Under the pieces are notes generated by a model. It did not search any database, was not told the origin of the DNA, and saw nothing but the letters and a program-made list of their open reading frames with translations. The translations under genes and the position numbers were made by a program. 26,930 nucleotides of DNA. Origin: JBDKUD01 sp050943315. Lineage in GTDB: Bacteria > Bacillota > Syntrophomonadia > Syntrophomonadales > Syntrophomonadaceae. This document shows positions 15,282 through 23,796 of this stretch, in pieces (the stretch's first letter is position 1; every line of letters begins with the position of its first letter). Where the stretch lies: assembly GCA_050943315.1 (NCBI GenBank), contig JBMNOY010000028.1, forward strand, positions 1-26,930. Reading direction: 5' to 3'.

Positions 15282-16355
15282 GTGAACAAGCGGGGGAAAA
15301 TCAGCTATGTGTTCGCCAGCAGCAACACCAGTCAGGGCTTTTATACTTTTATTCCCGACCTGATTGCCGGTCTTAAGCGGGTATATATTTTAAAGGGAGC
15401 CACCGGTACGGGTAAATCAACTTTCATAAGACTTCTGGGAGAGGCAATAGCTGAACAGGGATACGAAGTGGAATTTTGGATATCAGCAGCTGACGGGGTA
15501 TCGGCTGATGGTGTTTATATCCCTCAATTAGATACCGCGCTGGTAAACGGAAGCCTGCCCCAGCCTATTGATCCGGGCTATCCGGCCGGCCGCGAAGTAA
15601 TTATTAATCTCGGCGCATACTGGGATAATCAACAGGACGACGACAAGGCTCAGGAACTGGCCCAACTGGCCGGTAAATTCCAGCTTTATAGTCACCAGGT
15701 TACACATTCCCTCAAGGATGCCATCCAGGTCCAGGCCAAGATTAAAAAGATAAATGCCCAGCACTTAAACCCGGACAAGATGGCGAAACTGATTCAGGAT
15801 GTGTCGGCCCGGATAATGGAAAACCGCAGCCGGGGAAAACATTATTTTGCCAGTGTCGTTACCGCTGAGGGAATGATAAACTATTTAGATGAAATAAGCA
15901 GCCAATGCTCAAAAAGATACATCTTTCAAGGTCCAACCGGGGGCGGCACATCGGCTATAATCAGTAAACTAGCTTCCCAGCTCAAAGAACATGGTTATAC
16001 AATGGATTATTATCATTGCGGACTGGAGCCGGAAGACATAGTTATGGTGATCATCCGTAATTTGCAGATTGCCCTGGTTGACGGTAGTTATAAGGAAATA
16101 CCAGCCCAGCCCGGGGATATAATTATTGATGTCAAAATATGCCTGGATAATTATGATGAGGAATTAGTAAAAGCCCAAACCAGCGAGCTGCAGCGCAATT
16201 ACGAGACCTTTATCCTGCAGGCGCAAAAAGACCTGGAAGAGGCCCAGCGAGCCTTGAAGGAGATAAAAAAAATAAATTCCGCTGCTATGAATTTCGAACC
16301 CGTACAACAAAAACGCCAGCAAATCTGGGAAGAGATAGTGAAAAGCGATTGTTAA
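15282..16355 (+). CDS. Tandem P-loop ATPase of unknown function (PRK06851-like)
   Basis: A 357-residue soluble protein built from two related halves. Half 1 (about 1-185) opens with YVFASSNTSQGFY and carries a full Walker A, GATGTGKST (39-47). Half 2 (about 186-357) repeats the pattern (HYFASVVTAEGMINYL) with GPTGGGTSA (217-225), in which the Walker lysine is replaced by threonine at 223. Each half also repeats an ALVNGSLPQ / ALVDGSYKE segment followed by a PGD or PAG turn. It resembles a Bacillota family I recall as PRK06851, with no known function. The start is GTG 15282 (AGAAGGG at 15269-15275); ATG 15280 runs directly into TGA. It has its own promoter and is followed by repeat BC2. Confidence 0.8.
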   Translation: MNKRGKISYVFASSNTSQGFYTFIPDLIAGLKRVYILKGATGTGKSTFIRLLGEAIAEQGYEVEFWISAADGVSADGVYIPQLDTALVNGSLPQPIDPGYPAGREVIINLGAYWDNQQDDDKAQELAQLAGKFQLYSHQVTHSLKDAIQVQAKIKKINAQHLNPDKMAKLIQDVSARIMENRSRGKHYFASVVTAEGMINYLDEISSQCSKRYIFQGPTGGGTSAIISKLASQLKEHGYTMDYYHCGLEPEDIVMVIIRNLQIALVDGSYKEIPAQPGDIIIDVKICLDNYDEELVKAQTSELQRNYETFILQAQKDLEEAQRALKEIKKINSAAMNFEPVQQKRQQIWEEIVKSDC

Positions 16356-16360
16356 AAGGA

Positions 16361-16638
16361 TTCAACGCGGATTTAATTCAACACAGATTTACACAGATTT
16401 ACTTATGAAGGACACAGATTGTTTTTTTAAAACTTATTATAATGTTACTGTGTAGAAAGTTTGTGTTGCATTACCAGTAAGGTTTAGTCGACCAGGGTTT
16501 CAGGGAGTACTGGACAGTATTAAGAGAGAAATCTGTGTTTATCCAAAACAATCTGTGTACGAGCGAAGCGAGTCAGTGTTGAATTCATAAAATCCGCGAA
16601 AATCCGCGCCCGCAGGGTCCGCGTAATCCGCGTTGAAT
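16361..16638. repeat. B/C composite element, copy BC2
   Basis: Outer family B arms are 16361-16373 (TTCAACGCGGATT) and 16591-16638, the latter with three AATCCGCG units and a CCC-GCA-GGG mini-hairpin. Inner family C arms are 16377-16420 (two ACACAGATT units, TTATGA, a third ACACAGATT) and 16529-16585 (AAATCTGTGT, TTATCC, AATCTGTGT, the GAGCGAAGCGAG insert, GTGTTGAATT). The core is 16442-16490. It starts 5 nt after the ATPase stop codon and ends 8 nt before the uvrB ribosome-binding site, filling the 303-nt gap. No gene is seen within. Confidence 0.88.
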
Positions 16639-16658
16639 AAGAAATCGGGGGATGTTTT

Positions 16659-18656
16659 ATGGGCGAATTTGTACTCAAATCTGATTATACTGCTACCGGA
16701 GATCAGCCCCAGGCTATTCGCGAGCTGGTGGAGGGGCTTAATACGGGCTGCCGGGAGCAGACTCTGCTGGGGGTTACCGGTTCAGGCAAAACCTTTACCA
16801 TGGCGCGCATAATTGAGGAGGTTCAGCGGCCTACTCTGATTATGGCCCCCAATAAAACCCTGGCCGGCCAGCTCTATTCTGAGTTCAAACAATTCTTCCC
16901 CGAAAATGCGGTAGAGTATTTTATCAGTTATTATGATTATTACCAGCCGGAGGCCTATGTGCCGCAAAGTGATACCTATATAGAAAAGGATTCTTCCATT
17001 AATGATGAGATAGACAAGCTGCGCCATTCCGCCACAGCTTCCCTGCTGGAGCGGCGGGATGTGATAATAATAGCCAGCGTTTCCTGTATATACGGCCTGG
17101 GTTCACCGGATGATTACTACAAACTGGCGGTATCCATCCGGCCGGGGACAGAAGTCCCCCGGGACGATATTATTAGAAAACTGGTGGAAATCCAATACGA
17201 ACGTAATGAAACCACTTTTTATCGGGGCAATTTCCGCGTCCGGGGAGATGTAGTGGAAGTGTTTCCCGCCTCGACCGGGGAAAATGCTTTAAGGATTGAA
17301 TTCTTTGGGGATGAAATAGACCGTATCTTAGAGTTTAATCCGATGACCGGGGAGGTTCTGGGACGCCGGGTGCATGCTATGATATTTCCCGCCTCGCACT
17401 TCGTAACCACCCGGGACAAGATGCTCAGTGCCGCAGCGGAGATTGAACAGGAATTACAGCTCCAGGTAGAAAAATTCCAAGCGGAGGGTAAACTCCTGGA
17501 GGCACAAAGAATTGAACAACGCACCCGGTATGATCTGGAGATGATCAAAGAAATCGGCTATTGTAAGGGGATTGAAAACTATTCCCGGTATATAACCGGG
17601 CGCCAGCCGGGGGAACCCCCTTATACCTTAATTGACTTCTTCCCCCGGGACTTTCTTCTGTTTATGGATGAATCACATATTTCCGTACCCCAGGTACGGG
17701 GGATGTTTGAAGGGGATAGATCTCGCAAACAGAACCTGGTCGATTATGGCTTCAGGCTGCCTTCGGCATTAGATAACCGCCCTTTGCGCTTTTCTGAATT
17801 TGACGAAAAGATTAATCAGGTTATTTTTGTCAGTGCTACTCCGGGACCCTATGAAACTAAAAAAAGCTCCCGGGTAGTAGAGCAGATAATCCGCCCCACC
17901 GGGCTTATTGATCCGGAAATAACCGTAAAGCCTACTCTTAACCAGATAGATGATTTGATGGATGAAATTCAGGTTACAGTTTCTAAAGGGTACCGGGTAT
18001 TAGTAACTACTTTAACCAAACGAATGGCTGAGGATTTATGCGACTATTTTACCGATGCTAACATGAAAGTGAGGTATTTACATTCTGACATTGATGCCCT
18101 GGCCCGGCTGGATATCCTGCGGGAACTGCGGGCCGGAGTTTTTGATGTACTGGTTGGGATTAACCTCTTGCGGGAAGGGCTGGACCTGCCCGAGGTGGCC
18201 CTGGTGGCTATCCTGGACGCGGACAAGGAGGGTTTCCTGCGTTCGGAAAGATCCCTTATCCAAACGATTGGACGGGCAGCACGTAATGTTGAGGGCCGGG
18301 TCATAATGTATGCGGATAACATTACCGACTCCATGCGTACCGCCATCGATGAAACCAACCGCCGCCGGGAAATTCAGCAGCAGTATAATAAGGAGCATAA
18401 TATAACTCCGGAATCAATCAAAAAAGCGGTTCACGAAGCTATCGAAGCCACCATTGCCGAGGATTATAGTGAATACCAATATTCTGATTTCACCCGCTTA
18501 AGCCGGGAGGAAAAACAGCGCCTGGCCATGGAAATGGAATTGGAGATGTACAAGGCCGCCGAAAACCTGGACTTCGAACAGGCCGCCCGTTTAAGGGACA
18601 TGATAAAAGAACTGAACCTGCCGGTTAAGAAAAAAAAGAAAGGGAGAAAGGGATAA
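16659..18656 (+). CDS. uvrB: Excinuclease ABC subunit B
   Basis: UvrB verifies DNA damage and positions UvrC for incision. The 665-residue length is typical. Visible are Walker A GVTGSGKT (38-45), the damage-probing beta-hairpin in YYDYYQPEAYVPQSDTYIE, helicase motif DESH (in LLFMDESHIS), motifs V-VI with GINLLREGLDLPEV and QTIGRAARN, and the C-terminal UVR domain (AAENLDFEQAARLRDMIKEL) that binds UvrC. The end is strongly basic (KKKKKGRKG). ATG 16659 follows GGGGGA (16647-16652). It is first of a uvrB-uvrA-uvrC series whose every gap is a palindromic repeat. Confidence 0.99.
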   Translation: MGEFVLKSDYTATGDQPQAIRELVEGLNTGCREQTLLGVTGSGKTFTMARIIEEVQRPTLIMAPNKTLAGQLYSEFKQFFPENAVEYFISYYDYYQPEAYVPQSDTYIEKDSSINDEIDKLRHSATASLLERRDVIIIASVSCIYGLGSPDDYYKLAVSIRPGTEVPRDDIIRKLVEIQYERNETTFYRGNFRVRGDVVEVFPASTGENALRIEFFGDEIDRILEFNPMTGEVLGRRVHAMIFPASHFVTTRDKMLSAAAEIEQELQLQVEKFQAEGKLLEAQRIEQRTRYDLEMIKEIGYCKGIENYSRYITGRQPGEPPYTLIDFFPRDFLLFMDESHISVPQVRGMFEGDRSRKQNLVDYGFRLPSALDNRPLRFSEFDEKINQVIFVSATPGPYETKKSSRVVEQIIRPTGLIDPEITVKPTLNQIDDLMDEIQVTVSKGYRVLVTTLTKRMAEDLCDYFTDANMKVRYLHSDIDALARLDILRELRAGVFDVLVGINLLREGLDLPEVALVAILDADKEGFLRSERSLIQTIGRAARNVEGRVIMYADNITDSMRTAIDETNRRREIQQQYNKEHNITPESIKKAVHEAIEATIAEDYSEYQYSDFTRLSREEKQRLAMEMELEMYKAAENLDFEQAARLRDMIKELNLPVKKKKKGRKG

Positions 18657-18660
18657 ATTA

Positions 18661-18759
18661 GACGCAGACCTCGCAGACTATTATGACTTACGCAGACCCT
18701 TTTAATTAAAAATAAAAACATGTAAGTCTGCGCCCGGAGGGTCTGCGGCAGTCTGCGTC
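18661..18759. repeat. Family A palindromic element, short copy A4
   Basis: The left arm (18661-18697) has GACGCAGAC, CGCAGAC, TATGAC and CGCAGAC. The right arm (18726-18759) has GTCTGCG, a CCC-GGA-GGG mini-hairpin, GTCTGCG and GTCTGCGTC, but no GTCAT spacer. The loop is only about 28 nt, the shortest of the family. It starts 5 nt after the uvrB stop and ends 14 nt before the uvrA ATG. Confidence 0.88.
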
Positions 18760-18773
18760 TATTAATATTAATC

Positions 18774-21617
18774 ATGAAAGACGTTATCTTTGTCAAAGGT
18801 GCCAGGGAGCACAATCTAAAAAATATAGATGTTACCATTCCCCGGGACAAGCTGGTGGTTTTAACCGGAGTTTCCGGCTCGGGCAAGTCGAGCCTGGCTT
18901 TTGATACCATTTACAGTGAGGGGCAGCGCCGCTATGTTGAGTCCCTGTCCACTTATGCCCGCCAGTTTCTGGGACAGATGGACAAACCTGATGTGGACTA
19001 TATTGAAGGCCTGTCACCGGCCATCTCTATTGACCAGAAGTCCACCTCCAACAATCCCCGCTCAACCGTAGGAACAGTTACCGAAATATATGATTATCTG
19101 CGTTTAATGTATGCCCGGGTAGGCCGGCCCCATTGTCCGCACTGCCACAAACCGATTCAGAGGCAGACGGTGGATCAGGTGGTGGATGTGCTCTTAAACC
19201 TGCCCGCCGGGAGTAAGATAAAAGTACTGGCTCCGGTAATCAAAGGCCAAAAAGGGGAACATAAAAAGATTCTTATGGATCTTTTCAAGGATGGCTTTGT
19301 TCGGGTCATGGTGGATGGCTATGAATATACTTCAGATGAAGAAATTAAGCTGGAAAAAAACAAGAAACATGATATCAGTGCGGTGGTGGACCGCCTGGTT
19401 ATTAAGGAAGGTATCCGCAGCAGGCTGGCCGAATCGCTGGAAATGGCTTTTGATTTGAGTGAAGGCATTGTTAATATCCTGCTCCTAAAAAATGACGGCA
19501 GTGAAGAGGACATGCTTTTCAGCCGTGATTTCGCGTGCCCGGATTGCGGTTTTAGCCTGCCGGAGCTTACCCCGCGCATGTTTTCCTTTAACAGTCCTTT
19601 TGGGGCTTGCCGTGAATGTGACGGGTTGGGGGAAAAGCAGGAGATAGACCCGGCTCTGGTTTTAAATATGAGCAGGTCTTTGGAAAATGGAGCGGTTATT
19701 CCCTGGTCGAACAATTTTCATACCTACTATAATCAATTGTTATTTGGAATGGCCGCCAAAGAGGGAATACCTACTGATGTTCCGCTGAGCCAGTTAAGCC
19801 AGCAGCAGATTGACATCATACTATATGGCAACGGCGGTGAACGTATCCAGATTAATTACACCAATTCCTATGGTGAAACCGGGGCTTTCCGGTCCAGCTA
19901 TGAAGGGGTAGTTAATAATTTAACCCGCCGCTACCAGGAAACCAAATCGGAGAGCGCGCGGGAGGAAATAGAAAAATATATGACCACTCGGCTTTGCCCG
20001 GTCTGTAAGGGTAAACGATTACGGGAGGAAATACTGTGGGTATTAATAGGTGACAAGTCTATTAACGATGTGACGGCTATGTCCGTACGGGAGGCTGTAC
20101 AATTTTTTAATAACCTGACCTTGACGGCACGGGAAGAAACCATTGCCCGCCAGGTGGTAAAAGAGATTAAACAGCGGCTTAACTTCTTAATTGATGTAGG
20201 CCTCGACTACTTGACTTTGAACCGGGCTGCCGGGAGCCTGTCCGGCGGGGAAGCCCAGCGGATAAGACTGGCTACTCAGGTAGGTTCCAGCCTGGTGGGA
20301 GTTCTCTATGTTCTCGATGAGCCCAGTATTGGACTGCATCCCCGGGATAATGACCGCCTCCTGGCAACCCTTAAACGCCTGCGCGATTTGGGCAATACCG
20401 TGGTGGTGGTAGAGCATGATGAGGAGACCATGCTTAATGCTGATTATGTCGTGGATATCGGCCCCCGCGCCGGCATCTACGGCGGAGAAGTGGTGGCTGC
20501 CGGAACCGTGGAGGAAATCCAACAATGTGAACGATCGCTTACCGGACAGTACTTATCCGGCAGGCTGACTATTGACATCCCGGAGCACCGCCGCGAAGGT
20601 AATGGCCATAATCTGGTGATAAGAGGAGCCCGCCAGCATAACCTTAAAAATATTGATGTCACCATCCCCCTGGGCAAAATGGTGGTTATAACCGGGGTAT
20701 CCGGTTCCGGCAAAAGCACCTTAATAGGTGATATTCTGTATCCCGCATTAATGAAGGAACTGCACCGGGGCCGTTATAACCCTGGCGAACATGACCGGAT
20801 TGAGGGTATGCAGTATATTGATAAAGTTATTAACATTGATCAGTCCCCGATAGGCCGAACCCCCAGATCCAATCCTACCACCTATACCGGTGCTTTTGAC
20901 GGTATCCGGGAATTGTTTGCGGAAACAGCCGAAGCCCGGGTACGGGGCTACAAACCGGGACGCTTTAGTTTTAATGTCCGCGGGGGCCGCTGTGAAGCCT
21001 GTTCCGGGGATGGCATAATAAAAATAGAAATGCACTTTTTGCCTGATGTTTATATTCCCTGTGAGGTCTGTAAAGGCAAGCGCTATAACCGGGAAACCCT
21101 GGAGGTAAAATATAAGGGCAAGACCATAGCGGATGTTTTGGCTATGACAGTTGATGAAGCAGTGGAATTTTTCGAGCCCATACCTAAAATTCACCGCAAG
21201 TTCCAGGTACTGCAGCAAGTGGGTTTAGGCTATATCCAATTAGGACAACCTGCCCCCAGCCTCTCCGGCGGCGAAGCCCAGCGGGTTAAACTGGCTACTG
21301 AACTGTCCAAACGTTCCACCGGTAAGACATTATATATCCTGGATGAACCCACCACCGGTCTGCACAAAGACGATGTTAAACATTTGCTGGGGGTTTTAAA
21401 CATTCTTGCCGATAACGGCAATACAGTAGTAATTATCGAGCACAACTTAGACGTTATCAAATCCGCTGACCACATAATAGACCTGGGCCCGGAAGGCGGG
21501 GAAAGAGGCGGACAAATAATCGCCCAGGGTACCCCTGAAGAAATAATCCAAAACCCCGAATCCTACACCGGCAAATATTTGAAAGAGGTTTTAAGCAGAC
21601 GAATAGACGCAGACTAA
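18774..21617 (+). CDS. uvrA: Excinuclease ABC subunit A
   Basis: UvrA is the ABC-type ATPase dimer that first recognises DNA lesions and loads UvrB. At 947 residues it is normal. ABC module 1 has GVSGSGKSS (32-40) and LSGGEAQRIRLA; module 2 has GVSGSGKST (about 641-649) and LSGGEAQRVKLA. Cys pairs for the zinc sites are visible: CPHC (about 121), CPDC and CREC, CPVC, and in module 2 CEAC with CEVC (about 740-763). The start MKDVIFVKGAREHNLKNI is the family N terminus, yet no Shine-Dalgarno is seen between repeat A4 and ATG 18774. The last codons (I-D-A-D-stop) are supplied by repeat A5. A further start within the conserved N terminus is unlikely. Confidence 0.99.
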   Translation: MKDVIFVKGAREHNLKNIDVTIPRDKLVVLTGVSGSGKSSLAFDTIYSEGQRRYVESLSTYARQFLGQMDKPDVDYIEGLSPAISIDQKSTSNNPRSTVGTVTEIYDYLRLMYARVGRPHCPHCHKPIQRQTVDQVVDVLLNLPAGSKIKVLAPVIKGQKGEHKKILMDLFKDGFVRVMVDGYEYTSDEEIKLEKNKKHDISAVVDRLVIKEGIRSRLAESLEMAFDLSEGIVNILLLKNDGSEEDMLFSRDFACPDCGFSLPELTPRMFSFNSPFGACRECDGLGEKQEIDPALVLNMSRSLENGAVIPWSNNFHTYYNQLLFGMAAKEGIPTDVPLSQLSQQQIDIILYGNGGERIQINYTNSYGETGAFRSSYEGVVNNLTRRYQETKSESAREEIEKYMTTRLCPVCKGKRLREEILWVLIGDKSINDVTAMSVREAVQFFNNLTLTAREETIARQVVKEIKQRLNFLIDVGLDYLTLNRAAGSLSGGEAQRIRLATQVGSSLVGVLYVLDEPSIGLHPRDNDRLLATLKRLRDLGNTVVVVEHDEETMLNADYVVDIGPRAGIYGGEVVAAGTVEEIQQCERSLTGQYLSGRLTIDIPEHRREGNGHNLVIRGARQHNLKNIDVTIPLGKMVVITGVSGSGKSTLIGDILYPALMKELHRGRYNPGEHDRIEGMQYIDKVINIDQSPIGRTPRSNPTTYTGAFDGIRELFAETAEARVRGYKPGRFSFNVRGGRCEACSGDGIIKIEMHFLPDVYIPCEVCKGKRYNRETLEVKYKGKTIADVLAMTVDEAVEFFEPIPKIHRKFQVLQQVGLGYIQLGQPAPSLSGGEAQRVKLATELSKRSTGKTLYILDEPTTGLHKDDVKHLLGVLNILADNGNTVVIIEHNLDVIKSADHIIDLGPEGGERGGQIIAQGTPEEIIQNPESYTGKYLKEVLSRRIDAD

Positions 21618-21776
21618 CGCAGACTAGTATGACCTACGCAGACTTTTATAGGAAAAAGCAACAAGTGATTAGGCACTAAGCATTGAAAACCTATTTGGCC
21701 TAAATCCTATTTTAAATTTTTATAAAATAGTCAGCGGAAGTCATAAAAGTCTGCGTGCGACAAAGTCGCCAGCGTC
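21606..21776. repeat. Family A palindromic element, copy A5, overlapping the uvrA 3' end
   Basis: The left arm (21606-21643) has GACGCAGAC, ACGCAGAC, ATGAC and CGCAGAC. The right arm (21734-21776) has AGCG, GTCAT, GTCTGCG, a GCGAC-AAA-GTCGC mini-hairpin insert and GCGTC. The left terminus is translated as the last codons and stop of uvrA. The 90-nt loop is AT-rich. It ends 11 nt before the uvrC ribosome-binding site. Confidence 0.88.
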
Positions 21777-21802
21777 CATTACCCTAGAAAGGGCTGATAT
21801 CT

Positions 21803-23587
21803 ATGCGGGAGCGGCTGAAGAATGTACCCCTGCAGCCGGGGGTGTATATTTATAAGGACCGGGACGGCAAGGTCATTTATGTAGGTAAGGCCAAGGTGCT
21901 GCGCAACCGCATGCGCTCCTATTTCCAATCTCCGCAGGGGTTAGATCCCAAGGTCCGGGCTATGATGGCGCGGGTGAAGGACTTTGATTTCATAGTCACC
22001 GCCAGTGAAGTGGAAGCCTTAATTTTAGAAAACAATCTTATTAAGGCTTACCAACCCCGCTACAATATTGCCCTGCGGGATGACAAAAGTTATCCTTATT
22101 TAAAAATAACCGTGGCCGAAAAGTTTCCCCGTATTCTTATCACCCGGGAGAAAAAGGATAATGTTTCAAAATACTTCGGTCCTTATACAGATGTAACTTC
22201 ACTTAAAGAAACCGTAAGACTCCTGACCACTATTTTCCCTTTGCGCACCTGTAAAACGTTGAAGTTTAACCGTCGCCCCTGCCTAAACCGGGATATGGGC
22301 AAATGCCCGGCTCCCTGCAGCGGACAGGTAAGTCCGGAAGCGTATAGACAGGCGGTGGACGGTATAGTAGATTTTTTGGAGGGAAAAACCCACGGTATAA
22401 CCCAAACCCTGGCGGAAGAAATGCAAAAGGCTGCGGCCGAGCTGGATTTTGAGAAGGCCGCCCGTCTGCGGGATCAGATTCAGGCTATCCAACGTATCAG
22501 TGAAAAACAGAAGATTGATTACGAAACCGAGTATTACCTGGATGTCATTGGCATGATCACCGGGGAAAAAGAAAACCTGGTACAGGTATTCAAAATCCGC
22601 AAGGGTAAAATAACCGGAAAAGATACTTTTTGGCTGAAAAGGGCTATAGATGAAGATGAACCGGAAGTAATGGAATTTTTCCTTAAACAATACTATCACC
22701 ATAACAACGATATACCCGGGGAAATTCTGGTCAGTATTTTGCCCGAGACAGATCTGGTTGAGGACTGGCTCCGGCAAACGACCGGACATAAAGTCGAACT
22801 CCGGCTGCCCCAGCGAGGCGACAAGAAAAACCTGCTGGACATGGTGATTAACAATGCCGCCTTATTGTGGGAGGAGAAACAGCATCAAGACTTCCGCAGC
22901 CATGAAGCCCTGCTGAAATTAAGCCAGGCGCTGGACCTGGAACTAATACCGGAGCGTATAGAGTGTTTTGATATCTCCCACCTGGCCGGAGAGGAAACGG
23001 TTGCCTCCATGGTGGTATTTACCGGCGGTATGCCGGACCGTAAAGCTTACCGCCGCTTTAAAATTAATATGAATCAGAACGATGACTTTGCCTCTATGGC
23101 GGAAGCGGTAGAAAGGCGCTTTATCCAGGCCCAAAAAGGTAATGAATCCTTCCTGCCGGAACCTGATTTACTTATAATTGACGGGGGACTGGGTCAGGTT
23201 AATGCGGTAAAGTCAATACTTGATAAAATGAACCTGGATATTCCGGTTTTTGGGCTGGCCAAAAAAAATGAAGAACTGTTCTCCCCGGGAAGACCGGCAG
23301 CGCTGCGGCTGCCTCGCCGTCATGAAGGACTTATGCTGCTGCAGCGGGTGCGTGATGAAGCCCACCGCTTTGCCATTACCTATAACCGCCAGCGCCGGGC
23401 GCAAAAATCCATCGCGTCAGTGCTGGACGATATTCCGGGTATCGGACCGGCCCGGAAAAAAGCCTTGTTAACCCATTTTGGCTCGGTAGCCAAAATAAAA
23501 CAGGCCAGCCGGGAAGAACTTGTCGCCGTTCAGGGGATGACCAGCACTGCTGCGGCAGCGGTGTACGATTTCTTTCATGAATCCTGA
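21803..23587 (+). CDS. uvrC: Excinuclease ABC subunit C
   Basis: UvrC makes both incisions flanking the lesion. The 594-residue protein has the N-terminal GIY-YIG nuclease domain (GVYIYKDRDGKVIYVGKAK, about 14-90) for the 3' cut, a cysteine-rich segment (CPAPCSG, near 167), a UVR domain (about 197-232, AAAELDFEKAARLRDQI) for UvrB binding, the RNase H-like domain (about 380-535, ECFDISHLAGEETVASMV and IDGGLGQVNA) for the 5' cut, and a C-terminal tandem helix-hairpin-helix (DDIPGIGPARKKALL, about 543-594). ATG 21803 follows AAAGGG (21788-21793). Confidence 0.99.
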   Translation: MRERLKNVPLQPGVYIYKDRDGKVIYVGKAKVLRNRMRSYFQSPQGLDPKVRAMMARVKDFDFIVTASEVEALILENNLIKAYQPRYNIALRDDKSYPYLKITVAEKFPRILITREKKDNVSKYFGPYTDVTSLKETVRLLTTIFPLRTCKTLKFNRRPCLNRDMGKCPAPCSGQVSPEAYRQAVDGIVDFLEGKTHGITQTLAEEMQKAAAELDFEKAARLRDQIQAIQRISEKQKIDYETEYYLDVIGMITGEKENLVQVFKIRKGKITGKDTFWLKRAIDEDEPEVMEFFLKQYYHHNNDIPGEILVSILPETDLVEDWLRQTTGHKVELRLPQRGDKKNLLDMVINNAALLWEEKQHQDFRSHEALLKLSQALDLELIPERIECFDISHLAGEETVASMVVFTGGMPDRKAYRRFKINMNQNDDFASMAEAVERRFIQAQKGNESFLPEPDLLIIDGGLGQVNAVKSILDKMNLDIPVFGLAKKNEELFSPGRPAALRLPRRHEGLMLLQRVRDEAHRFAITYNRQRRAQKSIASVLDDIPGIGPARKKALLTHFGSVAKIKQASREELVAVQGMTSTAAAAVYDFFHES

Positions 23588-23644
23588 AAACAGCAAATGG
23601 ATATAATAATAAAACCAAAAATTCGGCCGGGAGAATGCTGTTTT
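23587..23644 (+). terminator. Possible long-loop terminator after uvrC
   Basis: AAAACAGCA (23587-23595) pairs with TGCTGTTTT (23636-23644), a perfect 9-bp stem ending in T. The 40-nt loop makes it weaker than usual. Confidence 0.4.
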
Positions 23645-23741
23645 TAGGCATAATATACCCCGGGTAAACATTTTATAACAACAGGTGCGGACTTAATCAT
23701 TTCCCGGGAAATAAACAGGAAAAATCTCTTAAAATGGTAAA

Positions 23742-23750
23742 TGGTATGAT
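23742..23750 (+). promoter_or_regulatory. Extended -10 promoter candidate for the YvlD-like gene
   Basis: TG-G-TATGAT (23742-23750) is an extended -10 with 5 of 6 matches. No good -35 is seen. The GTG start is 47 nt downstream. Confidence 0.4.
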
Positions 23751-23796
23751 AAGATAGTTTGTAAATAGTCAGCTATTTATGGAAGGAGGAATTGTA

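Noticed and set aside
22283..22789. Long minus-strand open frame of 168 codons opposite uvrC
   Set aside because: It is antisense to a highly conserved coding region, lacks a start context, and resembles no protein. The other minus-strand frames were rejected for the same reason.
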